NCBI GenBank assembly: GCA_032622095.1
Contig: CP136066.1
Coordinates: 49,634,911-49,698,910, forward strand
Source of the DNA: Siphonodentalium dalli
Lineage: Eukaryota > Mollusca > Scaphopoda > Gadilida > Siphonodentaliidae
Reading direction: 5' to 3'
DNA length: 64,000 nucleotides
Shown: piece after piece, positions 58,599 through 64,000 of the stretch
How the letters are laid out: each line of letters opens with the position of its first letter
Numbering within the stretch: position 1 is the first letter of the stretch
The notes under the pieces: generated by a model
Told to the model about the DNA's origin: nothing
The model's database searches: none
The model's input: only the letters and a program-made list of their open reading frames with translations
Made by a program: the position numbers and the translations under genes

Positions 58599-59037
58599 GG
58601 CCCACTATTTTTCAAATCACCGATTATTTTTATAGTGCCTTGACATACGATTTTAATAACAATCTGTGCCATAATATATGATTAAAATGCTATAATTCAT
58701 TACCACCTGGAACGGCCCTGCCTAAGAATGTGCCCATAAAGTAATAGAAAATAGCTGAAATCATAAAATCATTTCCCCGTTATGGCCCCCAGAATGCAAC
58801 AAAATTCAAAATATAGTTTATTTTCAATGGAAGGGGAATAAAACTATATCTACAACGGCTTTGTGCAGAGGATTGAGCACAGAACAGACATCGATATCTC
58901 AACAAAAACATGCTTACTGTTTATTACAATCGAATAAGTGGAAACTACAATGTTTTGGGGCTTCCTCTTTCAAATGGTATATAATATGGCATATATCTTA
59001 TATAATGTGATATGTGGTTCGAAAATTAAGTGGGCCT
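58598..59037. mobile_element. 440-bp TTAA MITE with AGGCCCACT ends
   Basis: TTAA at 58594-58597 and 59038-59041 flanks inverted ends AGGCCCACTATTTTTC and GAAAATTAAGTGGGCCT. Internal sequence is AT-rich without coding capacity. It begins just downstream of the stop codon of the WSC gene. Confidence 0.8.
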
Positions 59038-59041
59038 TTAA

Positions 59042-61636
59042 ATATGGCATGGCGATTGTTTTGCACGTCTATATATAGAACAGTATATTTCCAGCTGAAT
59101 TTGGCCGAGTCGTTGAGAATGAATTAAGTCAAGTTAATAGGTTACATACAACTAATATATTCATTAGAATACAACACCGAGGTGTGTTAAAAGCGCACAC
59201 ATGTTTACCGAAATCTCATACTTCACATGGAGAGTCTCAAGCGTTATATATTCATTGCATGAAGCCGATGGATGTAGTGGTTTGTCCATTCAACTTCACA
59301 TACATCGTTTCGCTGACCACCGATGGTTTCGCAGCAAATTAAGAAATACAAACATCAACATTTATGGAAACATCCAGCAATGTTCAAATCATGCATGCTG
59401 TGCACAGCAGCGTGCGCGTGCATATATATTACTTAATTGTATTTCTATTTTTCATCAATCAGTTGACAGGATTAGTTTAAATCCGATTCTAGTTTCTCAA
59501 CAGAAATTCAACACTATGGATTTAGTTGTATGTAACCTATATCATATCGAAGATCGAGGTGAATAAACCAATTTGTTACTGATGTTTTGTTTGAAAAGTT
59601 CTTTTGTATTAATTAAATATAGCAGTTTTCATCCACCAAGATGGGTGTGAATTATTTACTATGATGGGACACACCCGAATTATTGATTACCACAGATTAA
59701 CAGCAAGACAGCCACAAATGTTAACCCTATGGATTTTGAAGAATATGAACTAAACATCAGTTTGTGAATTTTGCATAGAAATGTTATTTATGTATTTCCC
59801 CCGAAGGGCATTGTCAGAAAATATAGTAATATATGTACAAGTTTACACATAATTATCACAATAAGGAATCCAACATTTTCCGATATCGAATCCCAGAAAT
59901 TTGTAATTCAGCTGGGACTGCCTCTCGAAATAAATGTGTAACTAAAAATCGGAAACTCAATAGCCTTTGTTGCACACAATCTTCGAACAACAAGCTACAC
60001 GAATGGTTTATCTACGCAAAACATCTGATATAATTTCATAAGTGTTGTTTGACAATGGACACCTAGTGGTGTGGCCTAATTGTCTGTGTTTATGGTCTCG
60101 TGTCTTGTTGAGAACTTTTCTCCTATTGATTTCTCTAAAATTATATTCTTGCATATGATTTCGTGTGACATTTGAATAGCTGAGCCAATGCCATGATGCC
60201 AATAGGGATTTTGAAGTATTCAAAATGGAATGGTGGTTACAACTTCATTTCCCCTACTTCGATATCCACCGTAATAGTTATATTAATCTAAAGGTAGTCA
60301 ATCCGATCATCCCATATCACCAAGATCCAGCAACAAAAGCATTTCTTAAAAATTCGCTTTAGTTATCAGAATCGATTAATTGCAACAAAATAATGCTAAC
60401 CACTGTCAACTATGGCATAACATTTCCCAAAAACGTGTTATTTATCAACATTTTGTTCAATGAAATATCGCCGTAATATCACTTGATTATTCACGAAAGT
60501 TGGCCGTATTACCACTTGTTTAGAGTTATCCATCTTCATCAGCAATTTTGACAGTGACAATCCTTTTGACGGCGTGTTTCTGGGCCTCAAACAATAGAAA
60601 TAACAAACTTCAAAAATCGATATCTGATCACTCTTGAGTGTTGATTGGTAGGTTTCTCGACTCGAATCAAATACTTTGTACCCCCGAAACCAAAGAAATA
60701 GTAATTTAGGGGTGTTTATTCGAGCCATTTATGTTATTCACAATCAGTGTTATTAAAACATTGAGCCTCTCACATTGCATGTAAATACTGCACACAATTT
60801 GGTCCCAGAACAAATATCTCAGTATCAAGAATATCAATAGTATCAAAAGTATCAAGAGTATCAACAGTATCAGAAACAAACTTCAGCAGATAGTAAATTC
60901 AAATTCAATTTCTGATTTTGGTACCTCGTGTTTTTACAGAAACGCATTTCGTTGAATCCTATCCAAGCAGTGGTATCGAAGGTGTGGGTTTTCAGAGCCC
61001 CGGGTCAGTCATATTTGACTGTTCGAGCTATGGGGGAGGAGTCTGCTGGCTATGTTTTCAGAACACCTAGTATTCGTGCGATCAGCTAATCTAGAGTCTG
61101 ATGATGCAATCAGATGGCTCAAAATTAATTCCAACACATCCGATTATGTCTTTTGTGTGTCTTACCACTCTTATCAATTCTGTAATCGGAGATATTAAGA
61201 ATTGTTTGATTATCAGTTTCGACATGAATCTTGCAAAGATCGTCACCGGGAGCCTTATTCCAAAGGATGCTTCGGAACCCTCGTGCAGTGACATTGAACA
61301 TTCTTTATGTGTATAATCTAACCGATATAATAAACTTATCAACCAAGGTTACAGCTGGGATATACTATATTCAACGATTCAAATCCTTGGCTTTCGATAT
61401 CATTGCTTGGAAAAAGATTCATCGATATGCAGTTTCTTTCACAACAGAAGTCAGTTATATATTTTATCGGCATATATTTATAAATTATAAATGCATAACA
61501 CACAAATGTTGGCCCTGAAATTAAATAATGGATGGAATTTAATAGCCTAAGATTTAAACTGTGGAATTTAATATGTCCATGTATAATTATTATTGTATTA
61601 TCAAATGATGATCTTTGAGAAATTTGATGGTAGATT
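59042..61636. other. Intergenic; 9-bp microsatellite at 60823-60873; no supported gene
   Basis: TATCAAnAG units (about six) lie at 60823-60873. Open frames at 59201-59566 (+), 60438-60728 (-) and an open block at 60907-61080 after an ACAG acceptor-like site have no recognisable domain. Nothing further is supported. Confidence 0.4.
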
Positions 61637-63530
61637 TCAGGATGATTGAATTAAATGTATTATTGAAAATGTTGCATGTTGTAAAATTTGTAAATATGTA
61701 TAATTTAAATTAAGTTAATATATATGGTACGATATAAATTGCCAACACAATTTACAAAGATACACTGATGTATATCATAAAATTCGATATATACTTTCAG
61801 TTAGACGAGACCATTATTTTGTTTACCTGGTCATGGGACATATATAGGATGACAATTCCCGATAATATAATTATGTGGGGATATTAGTGTCCGCGAGCAA
61901 TGCGCATGTGTTGTGCGAGGTGAGGTGTCCATTTTCTGTGACATTGCAAAAGCATCTTCTCTCGCTATATTCTCATCTTGTTCACCGAAAGGCTCCTGTT
62001 ATTCTCAATAACCTATATATCACAGAACCCATGCAATATCATATGTATCTATCTGTTATCAAGCCCCGATATTAACGCAAAATCCCAGGAAGAATTATAT
62101 ATGCATTGTACAGGGCCCCTTCATGACACGTAATGGAGGACACCCGAAAAGCCATGTTCTTACTGTGTCGTTCTCTCTTTCTACCTGGTAAAATAAATCA
62201 GCATACATATTATAATAATATATTTACGCATTCAATGTCCAATGCACTTCTATGAAACAGTATCTTGTAGATAATTAAACCATGTTGAAAACAAAGCATT
62301 TGAACGTGTATGGTACACGGGGTTTATATTCAAGTTAACCCAATATGGGATAATTGGACTCCTACTGAACTAATCTGAAAAATATATAACCAGCCGATTA
62401 GAAGATGATTGGGTTGACATTTCATATTCTGATTACGCATCAATCGGAGCTGGTGTGTACCAAGGATATATATTGGGACCTTCCCCCTTATAGCTTACAT
62501 TAACGACACAGAATAATTGTACTTGTCGAGATATCTGACACCATCATATCTCTGACTCATATGTATGCTGGTGGTAGATGTTTTGTCAGTGTGAGACCTC
62601 AAGTTCAATTTGCCCAGACTCTCTTAAATTTCAGGATGATTGAATTAAATGTATTATTGAAAATGTTGCATGTTGTAAAATTTGTAAATATGTATCATTT
62701 AAACTTTAAAACTTACAATTTAAATTACGCTAATATATATGGTACGATCTAAATGTCCAATACAATTTTAAAAGAATTGCAATATCATAATATTTGGTAT
62801 TTACCTTTCAGTTAGACGAGACCATTATTTTGTTTATCTTTGCGACCACATGAAGATGTCTGAGAATATAATTATGTGGGGACATTAGTGCCCGCGAGAG
62901 TTCACGCACGCATCACTGCATGTTTGACTGCTAATAAGATCTTATGATAATGCGCATGTGTTGTGTGAGGTGAGGTGTAAATTTTCTGTTACATTGCAAA
63001 AGCATCTTCTCTCGCTCCATCCTCATCTTCTTCACCGGATGGCGCCTCTTATTATCAATACCCTATATATCACAGAATCCATGCACTATCCTATGTATAT
63101 GTCTATCACCAAGTTCCGATATTAACGCAACATGCAGAGAAGAATTATATATACATGTTACATGGCCCTTCATGACACCCGAAAAGCCATGTGCTTACTG
63201 TGTCGTTATCCCGTTCTAATATGTTAAATAAATCAGCATAACGTGTATGGTACACGGAGTTTATGTTCAAATTAACACAATATGGGATGATTGAACGCCT
63301 ACTGAAATAAACTGATAATTATTTAACAACTGATCGCAACAGGTATTGGGTTGGCATTTCACATACTGTTTACACAACAGTCGGAGCTTTTGTGTATTTA
63401 TTGGGTCCTTTCCCCTTTTTATCTTACATTCAAAACATAGAATAATTGTATTTGTTGACATATCTACCACCATCATATCTCTGACTCATATGTATGTAGG
63501 TGGCACATGTTTTTTTTCAGTGTGAAACCA
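61637..63530 (+). repeat. Tandem duplication, unit of about 1 kb, carrying RT remnants
   Basis: The second unit starts 994 bp after the first (TTTCAGGATGATTGAATTAA at 61636 and 62630). Both contain GTTAGACGAGACCATTATTT, ATAATTATGTGGGGA, GATATATCACAGAA-like, TGTGTCGTT and CGTGTATGGTACACGG in order. The second unit is about 100 bp shorter and ends in an extra 70-bp partial duplication (63479-63553 and 63554-63622). Confidence 0.85.
62290..62625 (+). pseudogene. Dead non-LTR (LINE) reverse-transcriptase fragment, unit 1
   Basis: The + frame reads KAFERVWYTG, then FKLTQYGIIG, DDWVDISYSD, GVYQGYILGPSP and, after a frameshift, AYINDTE. These line up with the palm of jockey-type non-LTR RTs (KAFDxVW, LxxxGI, GVPQGSxLGP, YINDL). 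The YADD-equivalent box appears as YAGG near 62566, so the catalytic Asp pair is lost. In-frame stops occur near 62362 and 62492. Both ends of the ORF are missing. RT-palm fragment only, non-functional. Confidence 0.75.
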
Positions 63531-63622
63531 CAAGCCCACTTTGCCCAGACCCTCTGACTCCTATGTATGGTGGTCCCACGTGTGTTTTCAGTGTTAAACC
63601 GCGAGTTCAGTGTGCCCTGAAT
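63238..63622 (+). pseudogene. Dead non-LTR reverse-transcriptase fragment, unit 2
   Basis: A more decayed copy of the unit 1 fragment: RVWYTEFMFKLTQYGMI, then stops. The catalytic box reads YVGG near 63493, followed by a tandem repeat of the same box as MYGGPT near 63563. The altered GG is shared with unit 1, so the duplication followed inactivation. Confidence 0.65.
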
Positions 63623-64000
63623 CTTACCGACTGATGGTCTTGACCGCGTGACGCAATTATAAAAAATAAAGGGTGGTTAGTTTAAGCGCTAAAAGTAATT
63701 ATATTATGAATCATCGTAAATTAAAATTAATGTTCAAAGCTTATTCTTTGTCTCTCATACAATATATGTACGGCAATGTTGTTGGTGATAACGCTTTACA
63801 TAATCTCCCCAATAAGCTCGACCGTCTCTAGCTGGATTCTTGCTTGATCCATAATGTTTCTGATAATATATTTCTACTGGATCTGGGATGGTGCCCACTC
63901 AATGAAACAAAAAGTAAGCAAGAACAAATTTGGCGGGACATTTACAATCAAACAAATCACTGACTAACTTGCAAATCTATTGGCCAATACATTTGGTGAA
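63623..64000. other. Window end, nothing supported
   Basis: AT-rich sequence with no open frame or repeat match recognised. Confidence 0.4.

Noticed and set aside
60907-61080. Open block after a TTTTTACAG acceptor-like site, with several Cys near its end
   Set aside because: Considered as a further exon of the WSC gene, but no phase-1 donor exists in exon C and no domain is recognisable.
1-64000. CRISPR array, rRNA genes, phage or bacterial gene clusters
   Set aside because: No regular spaced repeats of CRISPR type, no rRNA-like blocks, and gene structure is intron-bearing and eukaryotic.

Overview
The window looks like nuclear DNA of a marine invertebrate, most likely a mollusc or another lophotrochozoan. 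This is inferred from its AT-rich, intron-rich and repeat-dense character, from a secreted PAN-like plus WSC protein split by long phase-1 introns, from a degenerate non-LTR reverse transcriptase, and from a decayed copy of a PIN-like nuclease family that I recall as multiplied in cnidarians and molluscs. No bacterial-style operons, rRNA, convincing tRNA or CRISPR array is visible. Most of the sequence is repeats. All gene calls rest on hand translation and splice-site reading, and all repeat calls on aligning stretches by eye.

Layout. 0-9 kb: a short TIR-like element with iterated ends (1.2-1.8 kb), a tight 56-bp-arm hairpin (3.06-3.18 kb), and two unrecognised spliced gene candidates facing each other tail to tail (3.6-4.6 kb on + and 5.0-5.7 kb on -). 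9-18.4 kb: a 3.2-kb foldback element with roughly 1-kb arms ends 20 bp from a 4.5-kb intronless pseudogene on the minus strand. The pseudogene has a Cys-rich N-terminus, a DHVFGSKW/VDHNIATLDG core, a PIN/XPG-like nuclease domain and a Cys-rich tail. It carries five in-frame stops, several frameshifts and an apparent internal loss. The pair is bracketed by inverted copies of a third repeat. 18.4-21.9 kb: dispersed repeats, a near-perfect 68-bp-arm hairpin and a SINE-like copy. 21.9-30.9 kb: a 9-kb element with long terminal inverted repeats, GC-rich palindromic tips (iterated CGCTTTCGGCGC) and a 1.8-kb minisatellite in its middle, with nested insertions.

31.4-58.4 kb: the best intact gene. Exon A (31383-31686) encodes a signal peptide and a PAN/apple-like Cys module. 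Exons B (56271-56411) and C (58254-58420) encode the two halves of one WSC domain. All junctions are phase 1, giving 203 residues spread over 27 kb. Its introns and 3' flank hold several MITEs flanked by TTAA. Two of these insertions can be compared with a related uninterrupted sequence elsewhere in the window (8.1 kb for the copy at 48.7 kb; a neighbouring satellite unit for the copy at 33.3 kb).

58.4-64 kb: a 440-bp TTAA MITE starts 177 bp after the WSC gene stop and may supply its poly(A) signal. At 61.6-63.5 kb a tandem duplication of about 1 kb carries dead non-LTR reverse-transcriptase fragments that share the same damaged catalytic motif.
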